Position numbers and translations under genes: made by a program
The notes under the pieces: generated by a model
Seen by the model: the letters and a program-made list of their open reading frames with translations, nothing else
The model's database searches: none
Told to the model about the DNA's origin: nothing
NCBI RefSeq assembly: GCF_001266615.1
Contig: NZ_LGHZ01000015.1
Span: forward strand, 122,785 to 186,784
Source of the DNA: Kluyvera genomosp. 1
Lineage (GTDB): Bacteria; Pseudomonadota; Gammaproteobacteria; Enterobacterales; Enterobacteriaceae
Length of the DNA: 64,000 nucleotides
Direction: 5' to 3'
Part shown: positions 9,099 through 18,072 of the stretch, piece by piece
Layout: the number at the start of each line of letters is the position of its first letter
Numbering within the stretch: position 1 is the stretch's first letter

Positions 9099-10044
9099 GC
9101 CGGTAATCCTTATCGAGCAGCGTAAAGCGATAGTGGTGGTTCGATGACAGTACCACCTCTTTCGCTTTGGTGACGAAAATCGCCTCGATATCGGGTCGTG
9201 CGCGCAGCGCTGCGCAGCCCTTTTCGACGCCCATACCGTACATCAGCGTGGTCCAGATATCGCCATCAATGGAATTTTCGCTGACGATCGTGACGCTATC
9301 CAGCTCGTTATTCAACGGATAGCCGGTGCGTGGGTCGAGAATGTGATGATAGATCTGGCCGTTATGTTCAAAGAAACGTTCATATACCCCGGAAGTCACC
9401 ACCGATTTATTGGCGATTTCCAGCGTTCCAATCATCGAGGCAGACGTTGAGAACGGTTTCTTCAGCCCAATCGACCACCCTCCTTCTGGAGTGCCTAGCG
9501 TCTGCACGTTGCCACCGAGGTTAATCAGCCCCTGAACAACCCCTTCTTTACGCAGATAATCGCGCACGCGATCGGCAATATAGCCTTTGGCAATGGCGCC
9601 GAGATCGATTTCCATCCCCGCTTTGGTGAGAAAAACGCTCTGCTCGGCGTCGTTAAGCACAACCTGCCTGGGGTCGGTCAGGGCCAGCAGGCGGACGATA
9701 TCTTCAACGGGCGGCACGGTATCGCCACGAAAACCGATACGCCAACGCTTCACCAACGGGCCAATGGCCAGATTAAACGCGCTGTCCGGCAGCATACTCG
9801 CCGCTTTCGCGCATTTAATGAGGCTGTAAACCGGGCTACTGACCACCACCGCGCGAAGACCCGCGGCATGGTTGATATCCATCACCTGCGATTGTGCGCG
9901 GTTAACGGTAAGGAGATCTTCATACTGTTTGATGAGGCGGAAAACGCGGGAAGCGAGTGCTTCGTCGTGGGAAAAAAGCTTAAGCAGGATGGGGGAGCCC
10001 ATCAGGACGGCGGAATAACTGTAAACCCTTGTGGTGTCTGACAT
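9079..10044 (-). CDS. apbE: Cytoplasmic FAD:protein FMN transferase ApbE
   Basis: Transfers FMN from FAD to a Thr/Ser of a target flavoprotein with Mg2+. 321 aa with the family motifs DLGAIAKGYIAD, LINLGGNVQTLG and HHILDPRTGYPLNN. It has no signal peptide or lipobox, unlike the periplasmic ApbE lipoprotein, so it acts in the cytoplasm. The next gene upstream on the same strand is a reductase with an ApbE acceptor site (DAISGATS), so that protein is its obvious client. The two are probably cotranscribed, separated by a REP-like hairpin in a 66-bp gap. The gene ends 20 bp inside the convergent regulator gene. Confidence 0.95.
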   Translation of the reverse strand: MSDTTRVYSYSAVLMGSPILLKLFSHDEALASRVFRLIKQYEDLLTVNRAQSQVMDINHAAGLRAVVVSSPVYSLIKCAKAASMLPDSAFNLAIGPLVKRWRIGFRGDTVPPVEDIVRLLALTDPRQVVLNDAEQSVFLTKAGMEIDLGAIAKGYIADRVRDYLRKEGVVQGLINLGGNVQTLGTPEGGWSIGLKKPFSTSASMIGTLEIANKSVVTSGVYERFFEHNGQIYHHILDPRTGYPLNNELDSVTIVSENSIDGDIWTTLMYGMGVEKGCAALRARPDIEAIFVTKAKEVVLSSNHHYRFTLLDKDYRLTGSTV

Positions 10045-10069
10045 GCAATTCCCCTTTAATTGATGGTGA

Positions 10070-10100
10070 TAGCCCGGTATCGCGAAGCGAAACCGGGCTA
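10070..10100. repeat. REP-like palindrome
   Basis: TAGCCCGGT and ACCGGGCTA arms (9 bp, perfect) around a 13-nt loop containing GCGAAGCGA, the pattern of enterobacterial REP units. It lies between the reductase and apbE in the same transcript, where such units usually protect upstream mRNA from 3' exonucleases. Confidence 0.75.
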
Positions 10101-10110
10101 CGGGGCTTAA

Positions 10111-12915
10111 TTATGCTGACTCAAGCATTGCCCACGGCACCTGCTGCGCACGCATCGCGGCCTGATGACCCGCAAGCGTACCAAAGATAATAATATCTGC
10201 CACAGCATTGCCGCCGATGCGGTTACCGCCGTGGATACCGCCAACCACTTCCCCAGCCGCATAGGCACCAGGAATTGCCTGTTTTTGCGTGTTCAGCACA
10301 TTGGTATCGGTATTAATCGTCACACCACCCATTGTATGGTGCACGCCCGGCGCAATCTGAATCGCATGATACGGGCCTTCGTTAAGCGGTGCACGCAGCG
10401 CGGTTTTACGGCCAAACTCTTCGTCGTCCTGTTTTGCCACCGCGTCGTTATAACGCGCAAGCGTTGCCAGGAACACCGCTTCATCGAGACCCAGTTTCGC
10501 CGCCAGTTCGCTCGGCGTACTAGCACTTGTTACCAGGCCTTTAGCGATGTATTCATCCGCCGCTTTGTTTTTAGAACGCACATGTTCATCAAACACGATG
10601 TAAGCATAGTGCTCCGGTAGCGCAATGATCGCCGCGGACACTTTATCGCGGGTATCCATCTCATTGAAGAAGCGTTTACCGCTCTGGTTCACCAGAATAG
10701 CCCCGCCACCGCGAATGGACTCAGATACCAGGTAAGACGTTTTCTGCTCAACCGTTGGGTGAATCTGAATTTCGCCCATGTCCACCGTACCCGCGCCAAT
10801 GCGCTCCAGCAGCGCGATACCACCACCGGTCGCACCTTTATGGTTGGTGGTCACAAAGCCAGCGAGATCCGGACGATATTTCACAACCATCTCACTGTTA
10901 GCACTAAAACCACCGGTTGCGACAATGATGCTACGCGTTTGAACGGTGAGATTCTCTTTCTCATCGGTCAGCAAACGCACAGCGGAAACTTCACCACCTT
11001 CCATCACAATATCGACCACAGAAGTGTCGAGCATGACGTCAATCTGACGTTTTGTGACGTTGCGCACGAGGCCGCTAATCAAATAGCCACCAACCGCGGA
11101 GCCATCTTTTGGGCGGTGCGTGCGGTCGATGCTCATCCCACCGGTGGTGGTGATGTCGTTAAGCATAATGCCGCGGTCAGCCAGCCATTCGATAGCCTGC
11201 GGGGCTGTTTCGACAAAGCGACGCAGCAGCGCGGGGTTGTTCTTATTGTGACCGCCTTTGAGCGTTTCGGCATAAAACAGCTCTTTGCTATCCTGAATCC
11301 CTTTAACACGCTGGAAGCGCGTTTCAGCAGCATTCATCCCGGCGGACGCTTTAATGGTGTTACCACCGATAGTTGGCATTTTTTCAACGATCAGTACGCG
11401 TGCACCATCGTCGTGAGCCTGGATAGCAGCCGCGAGACCGGCACCGCCGCTGCCGACGACGACAACATCATACGCCTGCGGTGCTGACGCTTCACCGCCC
11501 TCTTCCGCCTGCAGCGCTTTACTGGATTTCACCATGGCCTTGGAAACGGCTTTTTTAACGGCCTCACTCTGGCTGGTTGCGCCAGAAATGGCATCAACGT
11601 GTGGAGTGTTAGCATCGAGGATGCGTGAACGAATCTCTTCAAAGCTGGTCACGAACTCCACGTCCTGATCGACGCCGCCGGTCAATTCGATATCGGCAAT
11701 GCGGTCAGTTTCGAGGCTAACATTGATAACCAGTTCGCCGGCTTCATCCTGCACTTTTTCGATAAACACGCCCGGTTTAAATTTCGACACGGTCATGCTC
11801 ATATCGCGAATCATCGCCTCAACCAGCGAGAAACGCCACAGTGGCTCAGGAATGTTTAGCGCTTCACGCTGCGTACTGTCGATAAACAGTTCCAGCGTCT
11901 GGGCGTCGGCAATACGGTCAGCCCAGTCAGGATAGGCAATGCAGGCACGGCCAACGGCAACCAGGTCGTAACCGTGGTCCATTGCGCTATCCACATCGCT
12001 CTCATTCACCACGCCACCCACGCCCATTACCGGAACCTGTGCCAGTGCGTCAGAACGCATCGCCACATATTTTTCAATCAGCGGGGTAGGATCGTTTGTC
12101 TCTACGATGGACGGCCGCAGGCTTGCGCCGACCGAGAAGTGCAGGTAGTCCAGGCCGCGCGCAGCCAGTTTCTCCAGCAGATACATCGTGTCGTCAAAGC
12201 GGATCCCCGGAACTTCCATCTCTTCTGGCGAGAAGCGATAGCCGATAATAAACGCATCGTCAGCGTACTGACGCACCATCTTGTGGGTGATTTCCAGCAC
12301 CGCTAATGGGAACTTCGCGCGGTTGTCGCGGCTGCCGCCCCATTCGTCGTCACGCTGGTTTGAGTTCGGGGAATAGAATTGTTGGATAAGGTAGGTATTT
12401 GCACCGTGGATCTCAACGCCGTCAAAACCTGCCTGAATCGCACGACGGACAGCATCACCAAACTTGCCAACCATGCCTTCCACTTCCTGGGCGGTTAACG
12501 CCGCTGGGGTTGCCGCCCCATCACGTGGTGCCGCGACGGCGCTTGGGCCAACCGGAGTACGACCACCGATAAGTTTAGGATCGACCATACGGCCGCCGTG
12601 ATAAATTTGCAGCAGCGCTTTAGAACCTTTGGATTTAATGGCGTTGGCGATCTTTGCCAGACCGGCGATTTTTTCGTCACTATCAATACCCAGCGCACCG
12701 GGGAAGGCTAACCCCAGGTCATCAACAAAGCAGCATTCCACGATGATAGTGCCGATGCTCCCGGCACGTGCACGATAGTACTCCACCAGCTCACTGCTGA
12801 CGGAACCGTCGTAATAACCCGCACAGGTGGTCATTGGCGCCATAAACAAGCGGTTTTTAAGCTCGGTGCCATTGGGTAATGTGAAGGAGCTGAATACGCG
12901 ATGATCAGTTTTCAT
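10111..12915 (-). CDS. Three-domain soluble NADH:fumarate reductase (OYE-FMN_bind-FAD_binding_2)
   Basis: 934 aa with no signal peptide. Residues 1-370 form an Old Yellow Enzyme-like NAD(P)H:flavin oxidoreductase (HGANTYLIQQFYSPNSNQRDDEWGG). Residues about 375-460 are an FMN_bind domain with the ApbE acceptor motif DAISGATS, Thr447 being the expected FMN site. Residues about 483-925 are a fumarate-reductase flavoprotein with GSGGAG (489-493 region) and residues equivalent to the flavocytochrome c3 catalytic set: His719, Arg756 (DTRDKVS), His859/860 and Arg899 (GGNRIGGN). A protein of this architecture is known to me from Klebsiella pneumoniae as a soluble NADH:fumarate oxidoreductase. It would reoxidise NADH with fumarate in the cytoplasm. 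Other enoate substrates remain possible. Confidence 0.9.
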   Translation of the reverse strand: MKTDHRVFSSFTLPNGTELKNRLFMAPMTTCAGYYDGSVSSELVEYYRARAGSIGTIIVECCFVDDLGLAFPGALGIDSDEKIAGLAKIANAIKSKGSKALLQIYHGGRMVDPKLIGGRTPVGPSAVAAPRDGAATPAALTAQEVEGMVGKFGDAVRRAIQAGFDGVEIHGANTYLIQQFYSPNSNQRDDEWGGSRDNRAKFPLAVLEITHKMVRQYADDAFIIGYRFSPEEMEVPGIRFDDTMYLLEKLAARGLDYLHFSVGASLRPSIVETNDPTPLIEKYVAMRSDALAQVPVMGVGGVVNESDVDSAMDHGYDLVAVGRACIAYPDWADRIADAQTLELFIDSTQREALNIPEPLWRFSLVEAMIRDMSMTVSKFKPGVFIEKVQDEAGELVINVSLETDRIADIELTGGVDQDVEFVTSFEEIRSRILDANTPHVDAISGATSQSEAVKKAVSKAMVKSSKALQAEEGGEASAPQAYDVVVVGSGGAGLAAAIQAHDDGARVLIVEKMPTIGGNTIKASAGMNAAETRFQRVKGIQDSKELFYAETLKGGHNKNNPALLRRFVETAPQAIEWLADRGIMLNDITTTGGMSIDRTHRPKDGSAVGGYLISGLVRNVTKRQIDVMLDTSVVDIVMEGGEVSAVRLLTDEKENLTVQTRSIIVATGGFSANSEMVVKYRPDLAGFVTTNHKGATGGGIALLERIGAGTVDMGEIQIHPTVEQKTSYLVSESIRGGGAILVNQSGKRFFNEMDTRDKVSAAIIALPEHYAYIVFDEHVRSKNKAADEYIAKGLVTSASTPSELAAKLGLDEAVFLATLARYNDAVAKQDDEEFGRKTALRAPLNEGPYHAIQIAPGVHHTMGGVTINTDTNVLNTQKQAIPGAYAAGEVVGGIHGGNRIGGNAVADIIIFGTLAGHQAAMRAQQVPWAMLESA

Positions 12916-13336
12916 AATAGATACTCCAAACTTTAAAAATTAAATTCAAGAATTCGGGATCGGTCTGTATTTGAGTTATTTGTTCTGCCGATATCATGCT
13001 ATTAATATAGCGATAATTTTAGTTACTAAAGTCATTACGTTAGTTATAAAACTATTTAATCCCCTCAATAACACCAATACCTCTATAGCGTTATTTATTA
13101 CCTTATTTTTATTCACAATAATTTAATAAATAGCAATCAATTTGCAACCTAACACGAAGTGGTAAAACCAGTTAAGATTAAAAATAATAACAATAAAAAT
13201 CAAAGAGTTAAATATATAAATAACGTCATAAAACATCCAAAAACAGTTCAGATAATAGACTTACCGTCTATAATAACCCCATAATCACATAGGGTTAATC
13301 ACGTACATTTAAAAATAGCGTTACTTCTGATTTTTT

Positions 13337-13379
13337 TTGATCGCGATCAATTGCAATAGCGTCTAAAAGCGCATTATAT
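13337..13379 (+). promoter_or_regulatory. FNR box and -10 region of the transporter-fumarase operon
   Basis: TTGATCGCGATCAA at 13337-13350 fits the FNR consensus TTGAT-N4-ATCAA completely. A -10-like sequence (CATTAT, 13372-13377) downstream puts the start near 13384 and the FNR dyad centre about 41 bp upstream, the class II activating position. This implies anaerobic induction of the + strand operon. Confidence 0.75.
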
Positions 13380-13399
13380 GAATATAAGAATTTTTTAAA

Positions 13400-13424
13400 T
13401 TGGCGCTAAATAAAATAGCGCCAA
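13400..13424. repeat. 9-bp inverted repeat in the transporter leader
   Basis: TTGGCGCTA and TAGCGCCAA are perfect arms around a 7-nt A-rich loop. It lies just downstream of the predicted FNR-dependent start, so it is either an operator or a 5' mRNA hairpin. It is not followed by a T run and is unlikely to be a terminator. Confidence 0.6.
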
Positions 13425-13542
13425 CAGCTTTTACAAAAAATTGCCAGCATCACTTTTGAAACCTAATAAAAGTAAAATAACTAAAAAAAGCGCAGCGGCA
13501 ATTTTAGCGAACCTAATTATTAACTACTTATAGAAGCGTAAT

Positions 13543-15057
13543 ATGAACGAGAAATCTGCGACATCGCACTCACCGGCTCCGGTGAGTAAACCGAAGGATG
13601 GAAAGAAAAACCGCCTTCTGATGATGGCACTACCCATAGCCGTGGCCGTGCTGTTGCTCTTTGTTCCGGTACCAGACGGACTCCCTCCTTACGCATGGCA
13701 CTATTTTGCTATCTTTGTGGGCGTCATTGTCGGCCTGATTTTTGAACCCCTGCCGGGCGCCGTTATTGGCCTGACCGGTGTGGTTGCCATTGCCCTGTGC
13801 AGCCAATGGGTCCTGTTCAGTCCAGAACAGCTGGCTGACGAGAAGTTCAAGCTGGCTGGTGCCTCCTTTAAATGGGCGGTTAGCGGCTTCGGTAACTCTA
13901 CCGTGTGGCTGATTTTCGGCGCCTTCATGTTTGCGGCCGGTTATGACAAAACCCGTTTTGGCCGCCGTCTGGCGCTGATTCTGGTGAAATATCTTGGCCG
14001 TCGCAGCCTGACGCTGGGTTACGCCATTACCCTGGCGGATCTGCTGCTGGCACCGTTCACACCGTCTAACACCGCGCGTAGCGGGGGGACAATCTACCCA
14101 ATCATTGCCAACTTGCCACCGCTGTACGGTTCAAAACCAAACGATCCAAGCGCGCGTAAAATTGGTTCTTATCTGATGTGGGTAGCGATTACCGCCGCCT
14201 GTATCACCAGCTCCATGTTCCTCTCTGCCCTCGCCCCTAACCTGCTGGCGCTGGCACTGGTGAAAAGCATCGTGGGTATCAACATTTCCTGGGGCACCTG
14301 GTTTATCGCCTTCCTGCCAGTCGGTGTACTGTTGATCCTCGTCATGCCGCTGCTGGCCTACTGGTTCTATCCACCCGAAGTCAAAATCAACGATGAAGTG
14401 CCGCTGTGGGCCTCACGTGAGCTGGAAAAACTGGGCAAACTGTCACGTAACGAAATCCTGCTGCTGATCTTTGTCTGCTGCGCACTGATGATGTGGATCT
14501 TCGCTGCTGCCTGGATTGAACCCGCAATGGCTGCGCTGCTTATCATCGGTCTGATGCTGTGGACCGGCGTGCTGGAATGGAACGATATCACCGGCAACAA
14601 AGCAGCGTGGAACACCTTCGTATGGTTCGCCACTCTGGTGGCGCTGGCCGATGGCCTCTCTTCTACCGGCTTTATCGGTTGGTTGGGTAAAGAAGGCGGC
14701 ATGCTGATGAGCGGCATCTCTCCGGGGGTGGCCACTATCGTACTGCTGCTGGCGTTCTACCTGCTGCACTATCTGTTTGCCAGCACCACCGCGCACACCA
14801 CCGCGCTGCTGCCAGCAATGCTAACCATCGCCTCCACGATTCCAGGCATGAACATGAACGTGTTCGTCATGCTGATGGTGACCTCTCTGGGTATCATGGG
14901 GATCATCACCCCGTACGGCACTGGCCCAAGCCCGATTTACTATGGCAGTGGCTATTTGCCAACCAAAGATTACTGGCGCCTTGGCACCATCTTTGGCGGC
15001 ATCTTCCTGGCAGCCTTGCTTCTCATCGGCTACCCGTGGATGTCCATGATGTTCTGA
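13543..15057 (+). CDS. DASS-family dicarboxylate/citrate anion transporter
   Basis: 504-residue inner-membrane carrier of the divalent anion:Na+ symporter (CitT/YbhI/TtdT-like) family with about 12 hydrophobic segments. A polar N-terminal tail of about 23 residues precedes the first segment. The substrate/cation loops TPSNTARSGGTIYPII and, in the second half, STTAHTTALLPAM with TPYGTGPSPIYYGSGY are intact. Members exchange C4-dicarboxylates, citrate, tartrate or 2-oxoglutarate. Next to fumarase and fumarate reductase, a malate, fumarate or citrate/succinate antiporter is most likely. It is first in an operon with the fumarase and lies behind an FNR box. The ribosome site (GAAG) is weak. Confidence 0.9.
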   Translation: MNEKSATSHSPAPVSKPKDGKKNRLLMMALPIAVAVLLLFVPVPDGLPPYAWHYFAIFVGVIVGLIFEPLPGAVIGLTGVVAIALCSQWVLFSPEQLADEKFKLAGASFKWAVSGFGNSTVWLIFGAFMFAAGYDKTRFGRRLALILVKYLGRRSLTLGYAITLADLLLAPFTPSNTARSGGTIYPIIANLPPLYGSKPNDPSARKIGSYLMWVAITAACITSSMFLSALAPNLLALALVKSIVGINISWGTWFIAFLPVGVLLILVMPLLAYWFYPPEVKINDEVPLWASRELEKLGKLSRNEILLLIFVCCALMMWIFAAAWIEPAMAALLIIGLMLWTGVLEWNDITGNKAAWNTFVWFATLVALADGLSSTGFIGWLGKEGGMLMSGISPGVATIVLLLAFYLLHYLFASTTAHTTALLPAMLTIASTIPGMNMNVFVMLMVTSLGIMGIITPYGTGPSPIYYGSGYLPTKDYWRLGTIFGGIFLAALLLIGYPWMSMMF

Positions 15058-15062
15058 TTCAT

Positions 15063-15096
15063 AACCGTCGGGGGGCAACTTCCGGCGGTTTTATTT
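15063..15096 (+). terminator. Attenuator-like hairpin between transporter and fumarase
   Basis: AACCGTCGG can pair with CCGGCGGTT (nine pairs including one G-U), followed by TTTATTTTTA. In a 56-bp gap inside an otherwise obvious operon it would act as a partial terminator lowering fumarase expression, or as an mRNA stabiliser. Confidence 0.45.
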
Positions 15097-15113
15097 TTAT
15101 GGAGTGAAGAGCT

Positions 15114-16763
15114 ATGTCGAACAAACCGTTTTTCTACCAAAATCCCTTCCCGCTGGCCCACGATGACACCGAATATTATCTGCTGAGCCGCGAGCACGTG
15201 AGCGTCGCGCAGTTTGATGGCCAGGATGTGTTAAAGGTAGAACCAGAAGCCCTTACCCTGCTTGCTCAGCAGGCGTTCCACGATGCGGCTTTTATGCTGC
15301 GTCCTTCCCATCAGAAACAGGTAGCCGCGATCCTCACCGACCCGGACGCCAGTGAAAACGATAAATACGTTGCACTGCAGTTCCTGCGTAACTCCGAAAT
15401 TGCCGCCAAGGGTGTGCTGCCAACCTGCCAGGACACCGGCACTGCGATAATCATGGGCAAAAAAGGCCAGCGCGTGTGGACCGGTGGCGGTGATGAAGCT
15501 GCGCTGTCTCAGGGGGTCTATAACACCTATATTTCCGATAACCTGCGCTACTCGCAGAATGCTGCGCTGGATATGTACAAAGAGGTCAACACCGGTACCA
15601 ACCTGCCGGCACAGATTGATCTGTATAGCGTCGACGGCGACGAGTACAAATTCCTGTGTATCGCGAAAGGCGGCGGTTCAGCCAACAAAACCTACCTGTA
15701 TCAGGAAACCAAAGCGCTGATTACGCCGGCTAAGCTGAAAAATTATCTGGTGGAAAAAATGCGTACGCTGGGCACCGCGGCCTGCCCTCCTTACCACATC
15801 GCTTTTGTTATCGGCGGAACCTCAGCGGAAGTGACGCTGAAAACCGTGAAACTGGCTTCTACGCGCTACTACGATGGTCTACCAACCGAAGGCAACGAAC
15901 ACGGCCAGGCATTCCGCGACGTGAAACTGGAACAAGAACTGATGACCGAAGCGCAAAACCTTGGCCTCGGTGCACAGTTTGGTGGTAAGTATTTCGCCCA
16001 CGATATTCGCGTGATTCGTCTACCGCGTCATGGGGCTTCTTGCCCGATCGGCATGGGGGTTTCTTGCTCTGCCGACCGTAACATCAAAGCCAAAATCAAC
16101 CGTGATGGGATTTGGATCGAGAAACTGGAACACAATCCAGCGCAGTACATCCCAGAAGAACTGCGTCAGCAGGGTGAAGGCAATGCGGTCAGCATCAACC
16201 TGAACCAACCAATGAGCGAGATCCTGGCTCAGCTTTCTGCACATCCAGTTTCAACCCGTCTGTCGCTGAACGGCACCATTATCGTGGCGCGTGATATCGC
16301 CCACGCTAAGCTGAAAGAGCTCATCGATAACGGTGAAGAGCTGCCGCAGTACGTTAAAGATCACCCGATCTACTACGCAGGCCCAGCCAAAACGCCAGAA
16401 GGATACGCTTCGGGATCGCTCGGTCCAACTACCGCAGGCCGCATGGACTCTTATGTGGATCTGCTCCAGTCGCACGGCGCTAGCATGGTGATGCTGGCCA
16501 AAGGCAACCGCAGCCAGCAGGTTACCGACGCGTGCCAGAAACACGGCGGCTTCTATCTTGGCAGCATCGGCGGCCCGGCTGCCGTACTGGCGCAAAGCAG
16601 TATTAAGAGCCTGGAATGCGTGGCCTATCCGGAGCTGGGTATGGAAGCTATCTGGAAAATCGAAGTCGAAAACTTCCCGGCATTCGTGCTGGTTGATGAT
16701 AAAGGCAACGATTTCTTCCAGAAGATTCAGAATACACAATGCGCGGGATGTACTAAGCGCTAA
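15114..16763 (+). CDS. Class I fumarate hydratase (FumA/FumB type)
   Basis: [4Fe-4S] fumarase interconverting malate and fumarate in the cytoplasm. 549 aa, colinear with E. coli FumB (548 aa) from MSNKPF onward. The cluster cysteines are visible: Cys105 in LPTCQDTG, the Cys of TAACPPYH and the Cys of [20 protein letters not shown] and the C-terminal [26 protein letters not shown] block are present. Such enzymes are oxygen-sensitive, which suits the upstream FNR box. It would supply fumarate from imported malate to the adjacent reductase. Whether it is the only fumA/fumB homologue in the genome cannot be told. Confidence 0.96.
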   Translation: MSNKPFFYQNPFPLAHDDTEYYLLSREHVSVAQFDGQDVLKVEPEALTLLAQQAFHDAAFMLRPSHQKQVAAILTDPDASENDKYVALQFLRNSEIAAKGVLPTCQDTGTAIIMGKKGQRVWTGGGDEAALSQGVYNTYISDNLRYSQNAALDMYKEVNTGTNLPAQIDLYSVDGDEYKFLCIAKGGGSANKTYLYQETKALITPAKLKNYLVEKMRTLGTAACPPYHIAFVIGGTSAEVTLKTVKLASTRYYDGLPTEGNEHGQAFRDVKLEQELMTEAQNLGLGAQFGGKYFAHDIRVIRLPRHGASCPIGMGVSCSADRNIKAKINRDGIWIEKLEHNPAQYIPEELRQQGEGNAVSINLNQPMSEILAQLSAHPVSTRLSLNGTIIVARDIAHAKLKELIDNGEELPQYVKDHPIYYAGPAKTPEGYASGSLGPTTAGRMDSYVDLLQSHGASMVMLAKGNRSQQVTDACQKHGGFYLGSIGGPAAVLAQSSIKSLECVAYPELGMEAIWKIEVENFPAFVLVDDKGNDFFQKIQNTQCAGCTKR

Positions 16764-16801
16764 CCAAAGCATCGCCGACAGGCTGTCGGTGTTTATACGT
16801 A

Positions 16802-16834
16802 TAAGCCAGCATTGCTTCAATGCTGGCTTTTTTG
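16802..16834 (+). terminator. Intrinsic terminator after fumarase
   Basis: AGCCAGCATT / AATGCTGGCT stem with a short GCTTC loop, followed by T6. A second small hairpin CCGACA-GGC-TGTCGG lies just upstream near 16775-16789. Confidence 0.92.
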
Positions 16835-16979
16835 TCTCTGTAATACCATCAATATTAGACCTGACAGCAAGTCCGACAGAACAGTGCCCATAATTTAATT
16901 TTAAATTCATTAACGCTCGCTGAGTGAGCGCCCAACGGGATAATAAGCCTCGTCATTATTGTCTTCATCAGGGAAATTC

Positions 16980-17366
16980 ATGCATAAGCTCTCTCTCGCG
17001 GTATTGGTAATGGCAATGCTTACCGCCTGCAGCTCTTCACCACCGGATAAACTAGTCAAAATCGAGGCGTTACAGATTCCGGTAGTGCCGAATCAAAAAT
17101 CATCAGCGCCAGCGCAGGAACTCATCTCCTTGCACCAGCAGAATAAGCACATTATCGACAATCTGACCCTGGAATTAAAAACCGTCTATTTGTCAGACGT
17201 GAAAACCGCCGATATTTTTGATGATCACAGCCAGGTGCATCAGGTTTATCTGTCGCTCTCAAGGCTCGATCAAATACAATTGATGAATAATTTTTATCTG
17301 AAAGAACAGAACATTAGCGGTCTTCAGCAGGTCAATACCTCTCTTACGCCGCTAGTTCAGGGATAA
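16980..17366 (+). CDS. Small putative lipoprotein of unknown function
   Basis: 128 aa starting at 16980 with AGGGA 5 nt upstream; an earlier in-frame start lacks a ribosome site. The signal sequence MHKLSLAVLVMAMLTAC ends in a lipobox (LTAC), so Cys17 should be lipidated; the following SSSPP argues for outer-membrane sorting. The mature part is polar and probably helical (LHQQNKHIIDNLTLELKTVYL) with no motif I recognise. It stands alone between the fumarase terminator and a convergent regulator gene. No function is assigned. Confidence 0.75.
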   Translation: MHKLSLAVLVMAMLTACSSSPPDKLVKIEALQIPVVPNQKSSAPAQELISLHQQNKHIIDNLTLELKTVYLSDVKTADIFDDHSQVHQVYLSLSRLDQIQLMNNFYLKEQNISGLQQVNTSLTPLVQG

Positions 17367-17442
17367 TAAAATCCACCGCACATCGATTTAAAACCAAAAC
17401 GGTGAATGAGTTGATGCGTAGATTTGGGGCAGCCGTCAGGGG

Positions 17443-18072
17443 CTAAAAACGTTCGGGGAGTTTATTTAATTTAACCAGATATCCGCCTCGTTTGAATTCA
17501 ATATAGTCCCCGCTTTTTAAGGCCGACAGCACATTGAGTACGCTGCTTCGCGATAAATGAGTTCGCTCCTGAATATAGTCAAGGATTGAAATACGCATTC
17601 TGGTCTCTTCCGGCAGCATGCTCATTTCCTGTAAATGGTCGCGGATTACAGAGTAGGTTTTTTGTTGTACCACTAACGCATCACGATAAAAAAGATAGGC
17701 CGTATGGTAGGACAGTAATGCAACAGCATCTTCCCATGCATCATGCTGACGAAACGTTTCCATCGCCGTTTTAGCATCCACCCGCAGGATGGTTGATTCC
17801 GTTTCGGCACGCAGTAGATGCCCACGAACGGGTTGGATCATTTCGGCGATGCCAAACAAATGAGGTTCGTAGACGGTGACAATCAACAATCCATCCGATG
17901 CGCGAAGAATGGAGAGTTCTCCGGCTAAAAAAAGATACAGCTGCGGCTGATTTTTATGGGTCCATGTCACGCGCTTTCGCGGCACCACTTTGACCTTTTC
18001 GGCAATCGGTTCAAGCAGCGCAGTCAACCGCTGAATACTCCGCTCTGGGCGAATGGGGGGTAAAATAGGCAT
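17443..18072 (-). CDS. CRP-like helix-turn-helix regulator (IprA/YaiV type)
   Basis: 209-residue regulator with an N-terminal cyclic-nucleotide-binding-like beta-barrel (about 20-110: QLYLFLAGELSILRASDGLLIVTVYEPHLFGIAEM) and a C-terminal winged helix (about 145-200: ERTHLSRSSVLNVLSALKSGDYIEFKRGGYLVKLNKLP). It lacks the cAMP-binding RxS and FNR cysteines, so it probably does not sense cAMP or oxygen. The layout resembles YaiV/IprA of enterobacteria, linked to peroxide resistance in Salmonella, but orthology is not certain. Convergent with the lipoprotein gene; its own upstream region is 600 bp without genes. Confidence 0.8.
   Translation of the reverse strand: MPILPPIRPERSIQRLTALLEPIAEKVKVVPRKRVTWTHKNQPQLYLFLAGELSILRASDGLLIVTVYEPHLFGIAEMIQPVRGHLLRAETESTILRVDAKTAMETFRQHDAWEDAVALLSYHTAYLFYRDALVVQQKTYSVIRDHLQEMSMLPEETRMRISILDYIQERTHLSRSSVLNVLSALKSGDYIEFKRGGYLVKLNKLPERF

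Larger units (their letters stand above)
12916..13542. promoter_or_regulatory. Divergent control region with repeated ATAGCG motifs
   Basis: 627-bp AT-rich region between the reductase (-) and the transporter (+). ATAGCG occurs five times in one orientation, at 13007, 13085, 13315, 13356 and 13415, often as WATAGCGTTA. TTAGTTA occurs twice exactly 21 bp apart (13019 and 13040). No gene is supported here. The motifs are candidates for binding by the DcuR-like regulator; this is inference. Confidence 0.5.
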
